DNA of 64,000 nucleotides, taken from the NCBI GenBank assembly GCA_028554795.2, contig CM068827.1, positions 138,266,268-138,330,267 of the forward strand, given 5' to 3'. This document shows positions 1 through 9,763 of the stretch, one piece after another (position 1 is the stretch's first letter; every line of letters begins with the position of its first letter). The translations under genes and the position numbers were made by a program. This stretch comes from Sinohyriopsis cumingii. Its lineage: Eukaryota; Mollusca; Bivalvia; Unionida; Unionidae. Below the pieces are notes generated by a model. The model saw only the letters and a program-made list of their open reading frames with translations, did no database searches and was not told where the DNA came from.

Positions 1-938
1 ACGTAAATATATAATCGATGCTTAACGGTTCCCGTGAGAGCAAATCACCAAGAGAACCGCGCTGATCGTGAAATATAACTAATATTTGTGGTCTTGCTGC
101 AGCTACGGTTTGTTGTGACTAGAATCAAGGAAACAACAATTGTAGGTGTACCGCACCAAACGGAGTTGCTCTCGGATATATACCGATTGCAACCAGTGTT
201 AGCAAATTAACGATCAGTAAATTGTTATCGTTGTCGTTCGAAAATAAAATGATCTATGTGGTCGAGTTTGAGACTATTCCGACGGAAATAGAAAATCGCC
301 GTTACTAGCATAAATAAGAAACAACGAGGGTTTACAGAATGTAGAAGCTAAATAATTACAATCTTCATGAAGAGGCATGCATAATGATTGAAATTACAGA
401 AAAGTATTCATTGCATTCGTCTCACGATGTGTATTGATCGGTGCCTTATACAATCACATCTGGTTACATGCGTGGAAAATTAAAATTGATAAACATGCAT
501 GGGTCACATGTAGGCTTAAAACGTCATGGGATCGGTAGACGCCAGATTGGGTGCCAGGGATCCAAAAATGGCCATGGGGCAAAGTGAACACTTCCACACT
601 ACTAATCATGTTGCAACAATATGTGGAAATGAAAACAAAATTCGTTGCGTTCTTTGGTTGTCGTTTTATCATGGGCTTCATAAATGAGATGTTTTGTGTT
701 TGTTTTCAAGTCACTGTTAATTTTTATATGTCAAGAAATAGAAAATAATTTTATGACAATATCCTAAATGAATATTCTTTCAATCAGAACTCATTAATCA
801 TCTGCCCTTAATTATATTCAGTCAACCCAAGCATTGTGTATAATATAAGAAATGTTTTTATGAAACGAGATTTAAATTGATGCCGAAAAATAGCATGCTA
901 AATTGGAATTCAACACACAAAGTTAGTATTTATTACAG
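1..938. other. Non-coding: intron or flank of GalNAc-transferase gene
   Basis: AT-rich sequence with no convincing exon, RNA gene or repeat. It ends in a pyrimidine-poor but usable acceptor (TATTACAG) before the exon at 939. The preceding GalNAc-transferase exon was not found here and probably lies left of the window. Confidence 0.5.
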
Positions 939-1140
939 GTGATCTTGTGCGGTGGACTTCTCATCCATGTGCCATGTTCCCATATTGGCCACATCGCCAG
1001 ATTCCAGCCGTACTCATTTCCAGGAGGAAGACGTCCAATAGAAATGTATAATTATAAGCGTGCAATAGAAGTTTGGATGGAGCCAGACCACAAAATGTTT
1101 GTGTACCACCATTATCCGGAAATGAAGGTTATTTCAGTTA
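939..1140 (+). CDS. GALNT: Polypeptide GalNAc-transferase, internal exon (catalytic domain)
   Basis: The translation reads LCGGLLIHVPCSHIGHIAR, then PYSFPGG, then RAIEVWMEPDHKMFVY. This is the family pattern CGG-x-(I/L)-x-x-x-PCS-x-x-GH-x-x-R followed by an AEVWMD-like block, found in the second half of the catalytic domain of Golgi UDP-GalNAc:polypeptide N-acetylgalactosaminyltransferases, which start mucin-type O-glycosylation. The acceptor is TATTACAG and the donor GTGAGA at 1141. The exon is 202 bp and ends in phase 1, which fits the next exon at 3516. Which GALNT paralogue this is cannot be told from the fragment. Confidence 0.85.
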
Positions 1141-3515
1141 GTGAGAGGCAGAGCGAATCTGAGAGACCGACAGACACGGAGAGAAAAGCACGATATTACT
1201 TCACATCTTTGCGGATAGTGTGATATTGCTTCACAGCTTGGGGCATAGTGTGATATTGCTTCACAGCTTGGGGCATAGTGTGATATTGCTTCACAGCTTG
1301 GGGCATAGTGTGATATTGCTTCACAGCTTGGGGCATAGTGTCATGCTGCATCACAGCTTGGGGCATAGTGTAATATTGCTTCACAGCTTGGGGCAAAGTG
1401 TCATGTTGCATCACAGTTAGGGGTGGAAGTGGGGATTAGTGTGATATTGCTACACTGCTTTCTGGTGTATGCTCTCGTAATGTCAACTAGTACATGTATT
1501 ATCACTACAATAAACATCTTGTAAATGGTCGAAGTGGTTTATAAGGTGTTAAGGAATTTTTATACATATTTGCTTTTGCTTGGTTCACTTAAGACTTTTG
1601 ACGCGATAGTGGTTGGGAAGTGAGATCAAAACTATGTTACGGGTACATACAACGAATTAAGATGAGAGCAAATACACAACCATACAAATTAACTTTTTAA
1701 ATTCTCGACTAATGAAGAATGAAAACTCAGAAGTATTTGATTTTTTACAGTCAGATGTTAACATTATTAAAATGGAAATCTCAATGGAATCTACAGCTGG
1801 TCGTGGTTTTTGTTTTTGACCTGTAAAATTAAAGTTTACACTGAACATATTTGGTCGTACAACAGCTCTCCGCAACACCAAATGAAAAGCTTTATCTGAT
1901 ACGTTACTAAAATAAATCGATCCAAAAGTCACCAAAACATGAAATTATTTTGGTGTCTGAGGATCTACTATTTATAGTTGCTGACTTTAATAAGATTTAA
2001 GTTAAAGTGTACCTTTAGGTTACTCCGAAGTATTAGAAGACTGGGATATAGAACTGGTAATGCGTTCAATTTTGACCTCTAGGTGTGAATAAAATATTTC
2101 AGTATTGTTCGTGCAGAAGATGATATCGATATGTGAACGCTAGCTTCGTATTTTGTTACTCGCTTGCTGTTTCAGACGGAGATAATAAACTGGGCCTTCA
2201 GCCATTCTATCCCTCCATTTTACCCCCATGCGGTATTCGGCTTGATATTAATTAGTTCTTTTCTACGTTTGATTGTCAGCTTTGTACTCCACTGTTGAGC
2301 AGGGGTTTACGTCCTTAATTATGCGGATTACCAATTATATTTCTTTTAATTAAATCACTCGATTTTTATTGGCTTTCAAAGAATTTGATGCTTCATGACA
2401 CCATGGGCTAATTCATTTGTTATCGCTCTGTTTCATCTTTTATTGGAACTATATTCCCTGATTATCAGATTACCTGGTTTTATTTCCAGGCACGACATAA
2501 TTAGTATTGCTTAGGTGCATGATCAGAATCCAACACAACCTTTCAGCAAACGTATGATTTCAATCTGTCCAACTTTTAATTACACCTGACATCCATTTTT
2601 GTGTAGATAATGCGGTTTAAGTTCTTTGACCATCGTTCAATCTTCATTATCAGTTAACATATTTTTAATCTGTGATTGCTGGATCCACTCATTTATTCCT
2701 TCTACTTAACGATACGTATTATTGGATTTCAAGAAAGTTATATATGTAGCTCTATTGACGTAATTCGAACATAACGTGATCTGTAGCTTCCTACATCACC
2801 ACTAATTGGACTCATGGCCTTTGAATGTTTGATCGATTTTTTGCATGCAGTTTTACATCGTCTACATCTCATCCAGGTTCCATTCTCAGCATTCAACGCC
2901 ATCAGTAGTGTCCATTTTTATAAATGAACCTTAATTCAGATTTTATCACCATTTCTACCTGGTCCTGTCCTTTATAAAAGTACATTTTCATACTTCCAAC
3001 TAAAAGCGAGAGTGATCGATTTCTGGAATCTGCTTGGTAGGCTTATTGTGATCATTAACGAAAATATAGTTTATGTGAATTCAAAATTGGTAAGTTACCC
3101 CATATTGCCTTATAGAAGGTAACTAGTACGGTGTAAGAACACATATCTTGATTGATTGATATACGCTTTATGTATTAATGTCTATGTCTTCATCATTCCA
3201 TCGCTTTTGTTATACATGACAGGGTTCTTCTGTGATTTTAATGTATTTACATTACAAAATGCACCCAAAAATTGCAATATAAACTCATTATGCAAATAGT
3301 CGTGTCCATTACGTGAAGATTAAGTATATATTTTGGTTGCTATATATTTATTCGATAATCATTACACAAAATAAACACAATTGTATTTTGCATGAGCCGT
3401 AATGTTTACTTACCTACGAATATTTACATAAATACATTCATTGAAGTAGCCATTTAAAAATATACAATGTTTTCCTTTTTCATCTATTTAGGACCTTGAT
3501 GTTGGAATCTTTCAG
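1141..3515 (+). other. GALNT intron with a 30-bp minisatellite
   Basis: The interval runs from donor GTGAGA to acceptor CTTTCAG. Apart from the tandem repeat at 1205-1418 it is unremarkable AT-rich DNA. The short open frames in it are not conserved-looking. Confidence 0.7.
1205..1418. repeat. 30-bp tandem repeat, about 7 copies
   Basis: The unit reads TGATATTGCTTCACAGCTTG followed by GGGCATAGTG. It repeats with a 30-bp period, and the last copies carry substitutions. Because the period is a multiple of three, both strands stay open; the resulting frames are not taken as genes. Confidence 0.95.
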
Positions 3516-3625
3516 AAAGGCTGGAAATCAAAACGAGACTACAGTGTAAACCTTTTTCCTATTTTCTTGCTAACCACTGGCCTGAACTTTTGGTTTACAA
3601 CCAGAATGTCTATGCATGGGGGTCT
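3516..3625 (+). CDS. GALNT: Polypeptide GalNAc-transferase, next exon
   Basis: After acceptor CTTTCAG the exon begins with two bases that complete the codon left open at 1140. It reads RLEIKTRLQCKPFSYFLANH then WPELLVYNQNVYAWGS. The pattern L-x-C-K-x-F-x-(W/Y)-(F/Y)-L-x-N-x-(W/Y)-PEL marks the end of the GALNT catalytic domain, before the ricin-type lectin domain. The donor is GTAAGT at 3626. No lectin-domain exon is seen downstream, as expected if the scaffold join at 4126-4225 interrupts the locus. Confidence 0.85.
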
Positions 3626-3781
3626 GTAAGTGTTTACCATATCTTTTGTTTGTGTTAATGGTAAAGTTCTTATAGTCTGCTTCCTAGGAATGTACCCACT
3701 ATTAAACTATAATATGTATTCACGTTTTACATTCTGCAGACTTTTTCGGCCATTTAACCTTTACATTTCCATTATATTGTA

Positions 3782-3861
<80 letters not shown>

Positions 3862-4125
3862 CCGGTGTTTTTGCAATGTGTTCCGAATGACGTCGCATAC
3901 GACAAGCATTTATTTTAAACAAGAACTTCTGCTGATACTGTAACGGTACTACGCCTTTAAGTCGTGCAAGGATAACACGTGATTGTTTGTTTGATTGTTT
4001 GTTACTCAAGATTGTGATGTCACGACTTGGATTGTGTTAAAGCGCTGGGCCTAATCGATGTGCCACTTCAAAGTTGATTGCAGATTCAGGTTTTCTTCCA
4101 GAACCTTGGACTGCAGGGATGATTA
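3626..4125. other. GALNT intron start with (TA)n microsatellite
   Basis: This is intron sequence after donor GTAAGT. It carries a TA dinucleotide tract at about 3784-3860 and then ordinary AT-rich DNA up to the assembly gap. Confidence 0.6.
3784..3860. repeat. (TA)n microsatellite
   Basis: About 38 uninterrupted TA dinucleotides. Confidence 0.99.
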
Positions 4126-4225
4126 NNNNNNNNNNNNNNNNNNNNNNNNNNNNNNNNNNNNNNNNNNNNNNNNNNNNNNNNNNNNNNNNNNNNNNNNNNN
4201 NNNNNNNNNNNNNNNNNNNNNNNNN
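4126..4225. other. Assembly gap, 100 N
   Basis: Exactly 100 N, the usual placeholder for a join of unknown size. It cuts the fibre-like gene of element C and separates the GALNT exons from everything to the right. Confidence 0.99.
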
Positions 4226-4635
4226 TCTTCGTCGGATGTTGGATCTCTCAAAACTACTAACTTATTCCCTTTCATACTGAGTTCTCCCGTCATTGTGTCA
4301 CCGGTATTTTTCACGCGATTAGCAACACTTGCTATAATTTGATCTCTGATGGTTGTAAACGATACAGTTGAATCCCTGATTTTTCCGCTGTCAGTAAACA
4401 CAGGGATATTATCCATAACTGCACCGAGTACTCGTCGAATTATATCATTCCATTTAAAATTGCTGGTTTTTAGTTTACCTTATCGATCCTGAAAAATAAC
4501 AACCTCATCTGGGTCAACTCCAGGCAGGTTCATAATATCAGCGAGTTCATCTTTAGTCGCGTACTTCGACAGATCAATGTCATCGGATTTTTTCTTAACT
4601 GTAGAAGAAGATCTTCTTCCGTAAATATCAACCAT
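4226..4635 (-). pseudogene. Element C: tail-fibre-like gene, fossil
   Basis: The part next to the gap contains GDTMTGELSMKGNKLVVLRD followed by PTSDE. This is the (G)DTM-(S/T)-G-x-L-x-M-x-G-N-x-(I/L)-x-x-L-x-DP motif seen at the head of many phage and virus tail-fibre or collar proteins, usually followed by D-A-A-T-K-x-Y-V. The N-terminal part is charged. In such elements this protein is thought to form the spike used for attachment. Broken, and cut off by the gap. Confidence 0.6.
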
Positions 4636-4652
4636 TATATAAGATTTAAGAT

Positions 4653-5000
4653 CTAAGATCTGTTTAAAACGAACTGGTTGCTTCTATAATCATGCACGAC
4701 TTTATGTGGTGGTTTGGCTGATTTTGATATAGCGTTAAGTACATTAATTACTTCACGGCCGCATATTGGCGGATCTGTCATTGTTTGTGTGGGTAGCGTT
4801 GAATACCAAACTTGCGAGTGATGTGGTGCAACATACTTGATAAACTCACGCGGTGGAGCTAACCCGTATGAATCAAAATAAACGATTCCACGTGGATCAA
4901 CCGCGTATGATACCCAAAGAGTACCAGGTCCTGAATTGGAGTCAATATTAATAATACCTGTTTCGAATTCATTCGGTTGTTTCGGTAATTGATCTCGCAT
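4653..5000 (-). pseudogene. PRO: Element C: adenain-like cysteine protease, fossil
   Basis: The translation includes the family signature YFDSYGLAPPREFIKYV after a W-V-S-Y strand, as in adenovirus, Polinton and virophage maturation proteases. This protease family cleaves capsid precursors, typically after G-G or G-x pairs. Broken. It lies between the fibre-like gene and the pX-like gene. Confidence 0.7.
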
Positions 5001-5079
5001 AAAAACACCTCTGAAGTTTTTTTTTCTATTTTTAATCGTTTAGCACCATCAAGTAAATCAAAATCTGATGCTGGAGCAT

Positions 5080-5522
5080 CTAACGAAGTGATCCTGGAAG
5101 CCTCAGACCTCTTCCCCAACGAGATCCTGGTAATCTTAGGCCGCGTCCCTTCTTTTTATATCCATTTCCTGTTGCTTTCTTTAGAGCCATTCCAGCAGCT
5201 GTTCCAACAGCACCTAACGCGGATGCTTTTGCTACGGCTGGAGCGGCAGCAGCTATTAACGCTGGTATTGCTGCAAGAAGTGGAAAAATACCACCGGTTT
5301 TAACTGAGTCCTTAATCGCACACGCAGAGAGATTAAGTTTGACGCCTGGTTTGATTGTTTTGCGCCGTCGAAATGTTTAAGTTATAATGATAATTTATTT
5401 TGACCACCCGTGATCTGATCTCGCTTTAGTGATTTTTTCATTCAGCAGTTTTTTGCTGAATTTGATCGAAGGTTTTTAATCTGACCAGGAGTCAGACTGA
5501 CACTAACGTGATGATATGGCAT
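5080..5522 (-). pseudogene. Element C: pX-like virion peptide precursor, fossil
   Basis: The region starts with MPYHHVSVSLTPGQIKNL, a start recalled from many metazoan virus-like elements. Further on it encodes TGGIFPLLAAIPALIAAAAP and a very basic Gly/Lys/Arg-rich tail. A hydrophobic segment straight after a G-G protease site is the hallmark of the pX class of membrane-active, DNA-binding minor virion proteins. Broken. Confidence 0.55.
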
Positions 5523-5557
5523 TTTATGATAAATACTTGCCACGCTCCAAATAATGA

Positions 5558-6958
5558 TTAAAGATTTTCCACTGGTGCATCAACGACCCTCATTCGACCA
5601 CTACCACCTTCAAGTGACATGGCTTTATCGCTGATTATAACCGCGATTGCTCTGTAATCAACACCACCTGTATTTAACGTTGCTTTAAGATGTATATCAA
5701 CGACAGATTGTTTTGATAGATCAAGATGCTCCAGTGAAAAATAATAAATCGGATACAAAGTTCTGAAATCAGGCTGTGATATTTGCAACTCAGTATCTAC
5801 ATTTTGATCACGTCCCATGAATGACATCAAACGATGATATACACGTCCTATATGATTTTGTTCATAATTTAGTTGTAAATTTTCTGTTGGTTCTTGTTGT
5901 CCATTTATCCGTAAAGAAACATCTGTGATACCTAGTTTATCAAATATCATATGAGAATGAGTTTGTGAGTTTAAACGATCATGATTCTAAAACGCAATAA
6001 AAATATGCCGTGGTGCAGAAACACCTTGTTGTGATGCTATATGCCATGTAAACTGACCGTTAACGTCATTTTGTATACTATCTGTGCTTGTTGTTAACCA
6101 TGACAACAAGGATTTACCACCTGTGTCCATGAAAGAAATCAATTTTTGCTCTTCTGCGATTGTTGGAGTCATTACCGGCATCCACAGTGAAAGTTTCGAT
6201 AATACTACTTTACCAGCATCACCAATAGGTCTCCACAGAGCATCATTATCATCACCCTTTCTTGCAAAAACAACCGTGTGTCTAGCTCCAAAAATAACCT
6301 TTTTAATATTCCTACAAAATCCAAAAATATCCGATAGTGGAATTGTACATGAAAAACTTCTATTGGCTCCTAGCAACATATTTTTACGCGTTGCAAATCT
6401 CAAGTTGAAATCTGGGTTAGCACAATGAACCAGTGGCCACACATCAACATCAGCGTTATTGGCATTGTTTCTTGGTCGTCTTATATTATACGGATCGCTT
6501 TCAGGGTTACCAGAATTATCTTTTATAAACAGCATTGTGGGACCTGCTGATCTTGTATAATCATCAGAATATCTTGCTAGACCAATTACTGTTGTAGCAA
6601 CGTCGACATCATTCTGAATTGATTCAATATTTTTTCCATCGATCATATATGTGGAGCTATCAAATAATGCCATGATCCCGTTGTTGACAAAACCAACTTT
6701 TACTGCATCTGCGTAATTAGTATCATCCGTTTTTACAATTGTACCTTCTACCTCAATAAAAGCCTCAGCCGGTAGAAAATATCTACTTGTGTCATGAACT
6801 TGTAGTTCAATTCTTCCACGTTGATCTGGCATTCGTGCGTCATAAGAATAAAACTGATAATCACGTACCGATTCATCTTTAATGACAGGTGCTTCCATGT
6901 CAAATGATGTGACAGATATGCGCTTGAACATTTTATTGTAATTATTTTCGTCTAACAC
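5558..6958 (-). pseudogene. MCP: Element C: major capsid protein (double-jelly-roll type), fossil
   Basis: Two adjacent frames of 323 and 130 residues carry the capsid-like signatures of this clade: ELQVHDTSRYFLPAEAFIEV and VEGTIVK, then VGFVNNGIMALFDSSTYMI, and near the C end LDLSKQSVVDIHLKA and AVIISDKAM. The middle motif (F-V-N-N-G-I-x-x-L-F-D-x-x-x-Y) recurs in capsid-like proteins of many invertebrate endogenous elements. It shows no obvious similarity to the capsid of A and B. Broken, with few breaks. Confidence 0.7.
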
Positions 6959-7170
6959 GTTGATTACCGCGTTCAGGAAATTCCACTTCGGGAAGTTTCA
7001 CTTCCTGATATCAAACTTTAGATATTATTCCTTGGTTCACCGAGTCCTTGATCTGCTAACGCTACCAGTTTTTGATTTGCAACTAGATTTATTTTTTTTG
7101 CTGACATCTGCGGACATAATTTCAGTACTTGGTAATTTTACTGGTTGTTGTTTTCGTCTTATTAATCGTG
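6959..7170 (-). other. Element C: spacer with decayed sequence
   Basis: AT-rich spacer between the capsid and pVI-like fossils. It contains the inverted pair GAAATTCCACTTC / GAAGTTTCACTTC near 6977-7003 but no gene I can support. Confidence 0.4.
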
Positions 7171-7422
7171 CTAGTCTATCTTTGATCGCCGAGAAACCTT
7201 ACCAGCAACATTGACAATTGCACCAGGAGTTTTTTCACGAACAATATCAATAGCTTTCATCGATAATTGTTTTGCAATAGGCGCTGCTTTGGGGGCTAAC
7301 CTTGTAAATAATCCCTGAATAACATCACCAAGTCCATCTCCGTAAATTGTTCTATAGATTGGTAATCGTGAGTTTACCGCTCTGACCTGTACGGATATAC
7401 GATGATTATTGTGTACGATCAT
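7171..7422 (-). pseudogene. Element C: pVI-like minor capsid protein, fossil
   Basis: An 83-residue frame with IYRTIYGDGLGDVIQGLF then TRLAPKAAP. This matches the Y-R-x-x-x-x-x-G-x-G-L-G-(D/S)-x-(L/I)-x-x-(L/A)-F pattern at the start of the second minor virion protein of Polintons; compare 19375-19800 and 55769-56194. The role is inferred from adenovirus pVI. The piece is short for the family; treat it as a fossil. Confidence 0.55.
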
Positions 7423-7456
7423 CTTATTTTATTTACTATTTATCTAATCTCGGTGA

Positions 7457-7660
7457 CTAATCATCAACGACCTCATCAATAAGTTCCCGGTAAACACTGA
7501 TATCCATGATGCCGCCGGGAAATAAGCGCTAGCAAATATCAGCTGCTTCAATGGTTATTTCTGGTGAATTATTTCCTGCACGTTTTCCCCCTATGAGAAC
7601 TTCTAACCGTGACACGTCATTGAGGATATTATCGGGACAAACAAAATTATTTCCCACTGT
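7457..7660 (-). pseudogene. Element C: small conserved gene (GNNSPE motif), fossil
   Basis: The minus strand encodes RLEVLIGGKRAGNNSPEITI followed by EAADI, then a short acidic end. I recall the L-x-G-x-x-x-A-G-N-N-S-P-E pattern from small genes of related endogenous elements; its function is unknown to me. Broken. Confidence 0.4.
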
Positions 7661-7662
7661 AT

Positions 7663-8085
7663 TCAGGGAAGAAAGACCACTTCCAGTAGCGTCAAAAGAA
7701 TCATCGCCAGGATCTCTTTTTTAACCAGTGAACGTAATTTCTCCCGTTGTTTAGTTTCTATATCTCTGAATATTTCTTCTCTTTGTTTCCATTCTTCTTC
7801 TACTTTTTGCTTCATTTCTTTTGCCATCTGTTTCCTTTTCTCTCTAGATGGTTTCAACATCATCTCTTTCTGCGGTGAAGAAGATTGTTGTTGTTCTATT
7901 TGTTGCAGAGGTGGAGGAAGTTGATATGAAGGTTCCTGCTGGGAGAGTTGTTCTTGTTCTAGTTGTTTTATTTTCTCTCTATAAAGTCTTTTTACTTCTT
8001 TATCAAGATTTTTATATTCTAGATCTCTGGCTTGTTTTTTTGTTTCTATATACGCGCTATATCCATTTGATAAGATTATCATCAC
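7663..8085 (-). pseudogene. Element C: coiled-coil protein with ILSNGYSAY start, fossil
   Basis: A 140-residue frame beginning MMIILSNGYSAYIETKKQAR, followed by long Lys/Glu/Gln-rich heptads. Coiled coil is predicted by composition over most of the length. Its position just upstream of the GNNSPE gene suggests the two are neighbours or one unit. Function unknown. Classed as part of a broken element. Confidence 0.5.
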
Positions 8086-8123
8086 TTATTTTTTCATGAC
8101 GGGGTTTTAAGATATCAGATTTA

Positions 8124-8690
8124 TTAAATATACCAAATAATATTGTTTCGGGTAAATTTTTCTCTTTTAGTATTTCTAATATCTTCGACAAACCCTTTCC
8201 TAAATCTTGCAATCAATTCTAAGTTTTCTTCTATTGGTTTGGGTTCAAGTGCAAGTTCTTTTCTCACGTCGGCGACTTCAGTACGAAGTTTTCCAATATC
8301 TTCAAGTATTTCTTCATCGACAGGTGGAGGTTGAGCCACAGCTATATTAGCTGGAAGATCTCGTAAAATCTTTTTTGTTTGTTTGGTTCTTCTTGCTATT
8401 TTTTCAGTCTGCGCTGCAGTTTGTTCTGATACTGGAAAAATACCCTCTTTCCTCTTCTCATCTTCCTCCGCAATATCTCCACATATAGTTTTTTCAACAG
8501 CCGCTGCAGCTGTCTTAGTAGCTGCAGTGACGTGTTTAAATAGTTTTTTAGTGTCTTCTTCGTACTCAACTTGTGCTTCCTGCTGCGCTTGTAGTTTTTT
8601 TCTAAATGAATCTCTAACAGGAAGAAATTTTTTGATTGCTTCTAATCGTTCTCGAGCTTTCCTTGCAGTATGAGATTCCGGATGTACCAT
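8124..8690 (-). CDS. Element C: charged coiled-coil protein, unknown function
   Basis: A 188-residue open frame. The N terminus is MVHPESHTARKARERLEAIK and the rest is Ala/Glu/Lys-rich helix, with a Pro-rich break (AVAQPPPVDEE) near residue 122. It has no signal peptide and no membrane segment. As the rightmost gene of element C it is presumably an early or accessory gene. This frame looks whole. I do not recognise a family. Confidence 0.5.
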   Translation of the reverse strand: MVHPESHTARKARERLEAIKKFLPVRDSFRKKLQAQQEAQVEYEEDTKKLFKHVTAATKTAAAAVEKTICGDIAEEDEKRKEGIFPVSEQTAAQTEKIARRTKQTKKILRDLPANIAVAQPPPVDEEILEDIGKLRTEVADVRKELALEPKPIEENLELIARFRKGFVEDIRNTKREKFTRNNIIWYI

Positions 8691-8715
8691 TTTATTATAA
8701 CATAATGATTTAATT

Positions 8716-8962
8716 ATAGCAGCAGAGGGTTCGGGACTTCAGGTTGGTTCGTTTTTTGTAATATACTCGCCATCGACAAGTTTTTAGTTGGAGAAATAAC
8801 GTGGACTAACCCCAAGAGGGACTCTTGGAGGAACACTCTTTGAGAGAGTCTCTGTAGTTAGTTATTTTGATTTTTAAAGTTATTAATGCTTTTTTTTTAG
8901 GAAGGCTTATTTCGGTTTTTGGACGCTTCCAAAGTCAGTCTGTTCGCCCCCTCTGCTGCTAT
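8716..8962. repeat. Inverted repeat at the right edge of element C
   Basis: ATAGCAGCAGAGGG at 8716-8729 is exactly inverted at 8949-8962 (CCCTCTGCTGCTAT). Between them lie two hairpins: CCAAGAG-GGA-CTCTTGG and ACTCT-TTGAG-AGAGT, at about 8811-8856. The outer copy may be the terminus of element C. Alternatively, the 247-bp unit is a small inverted-repeat insertion. Confidence 0.5.
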
Positions 8963-9290
8963 GGCATGCATATAATAACATCTGGAGATTTTACAAAATT
9001 AGCAGAGACCAGTCTCTGGATTAATTTGTAGAAATGTGTTATGTGCACAAAATTACATACAAACATATTATTATATTTTGTCCCATTATGATTACAGCTG
9101 AAATTTTACGTTTCGGACCACACCAAACACTATCCATCCCGTCAAATCATTTTTTCGCACGTCTCATTTCATTATGAGAATGTATAATACCGATCTTGAA
9201 TGCATGATCCCTAGATAATTATGTATGTCTACTATGGAGAACTTGAAGTTGAAATAATCGTTTAAAATCGTGCGAATAAAATAAAGGTTT
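8963..9290. other. Intergenic, nothing recognised
   Basis: AT-rich sequence between element C and the ARRDC 3' end. No exon, repeat or RNA gene seen. Confidence 0.5.
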
Positions 9291-9296
9291 TTTATT
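9291..9296 (-). terminator. Candidate poly(A) signal of the ARRDC gene
   Basis: TTTATT on + is AATAAA on the coding strand, about 310 bp after the ARRDC stop codon. It is the best candidate in the expected interval. Other AT-rich hexamers occur nearby. Confidence 0.4.
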
Positions 9297-9602
9297 TTTT
9301 TAAATAATATTCTAGCACGTAATCTATATATGCTTTGTTTCAAGTGAAATAATACACGAGTTAGTCAAAATGACGTCAATGCAAAATATACATGCAATCG
9401 TAGTTCTAAAACTAATCAAGCCAAAAATATTTAAAGCGAGTAAAGACCAGCTTCTCTCGCAAGTAACTCGTTCGACCCTGTTCATAAACTCTGCTACTGA
9501 CAGGATTAAACTCATATGGGTCAAACAGTATTTATGAAGACGACCAACATCGCAACCCTCACTTCCCTTCCACATTCCATTTCATTCCATGTTCAAGTAA
9601 TC

Positions 9603-9763
9603 CTATTCTTGTTCTTTCGCTATCTGAAAGTTGAGGTTCGGATCAGGTTTTTCCCAGTTGTAATACGTGTAGACTGGGGCAAAGTTATGCGACGTCTCAG
9701 CGTTAGCGTTTTCCGCATTCACATTTACTCCTCCCATTGCGCTTTCGGCCATCACTGGTTTCG
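9603..9763 (-). CDS. ARRDC: ARRDC exon 7 (C-terminal tail and stop)
   Basis: After acceptor ATATTCCAG it completes the Pro codon split at exon 6, then reads KPVMAESAMGGVNVNAENAN and ends NFQIAKEQE-stop. The tail is hydrophilic, with the aromatic run PVYTYYNW. Confidence 0.8.

Larger units (their letters stand above)
4226..8962 (-). mobile_element. Element C: fragment of a Polinton-like element, different lineage from A and B
   Basis: A run of minus-strand fossil genes: two coiled-coil genes, a small conserved gene, a pVI-like gene, a double-jelly-roll-type major capsid protein, a pX-like gene, an adenain-like protease and a tail-fibre-like gene. The fragment is cut on the left by the assembly gap. 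On the right it ends near 8962, in an inverted repeat. It is broken, with about five or six visible breaks, and has no polymerase or integrase in the window. Its capsid protein is so unlike that of A and B that it belongs to a separate Polinton or adintovirus-like clade. Age is uncertain; long stretches remain open, so it is probably not ancient. Confidence 0.8.

Noticed and set aside
1196-1420. Repeat frames on both strands in the GALNT intron
   Set aside because: Also a 30-bp tandem repeat; no start context or domain.
3720-4009. Frames rich in Ile-Tyr
   Set aside because: Translation of a (TA)n microsatellite.
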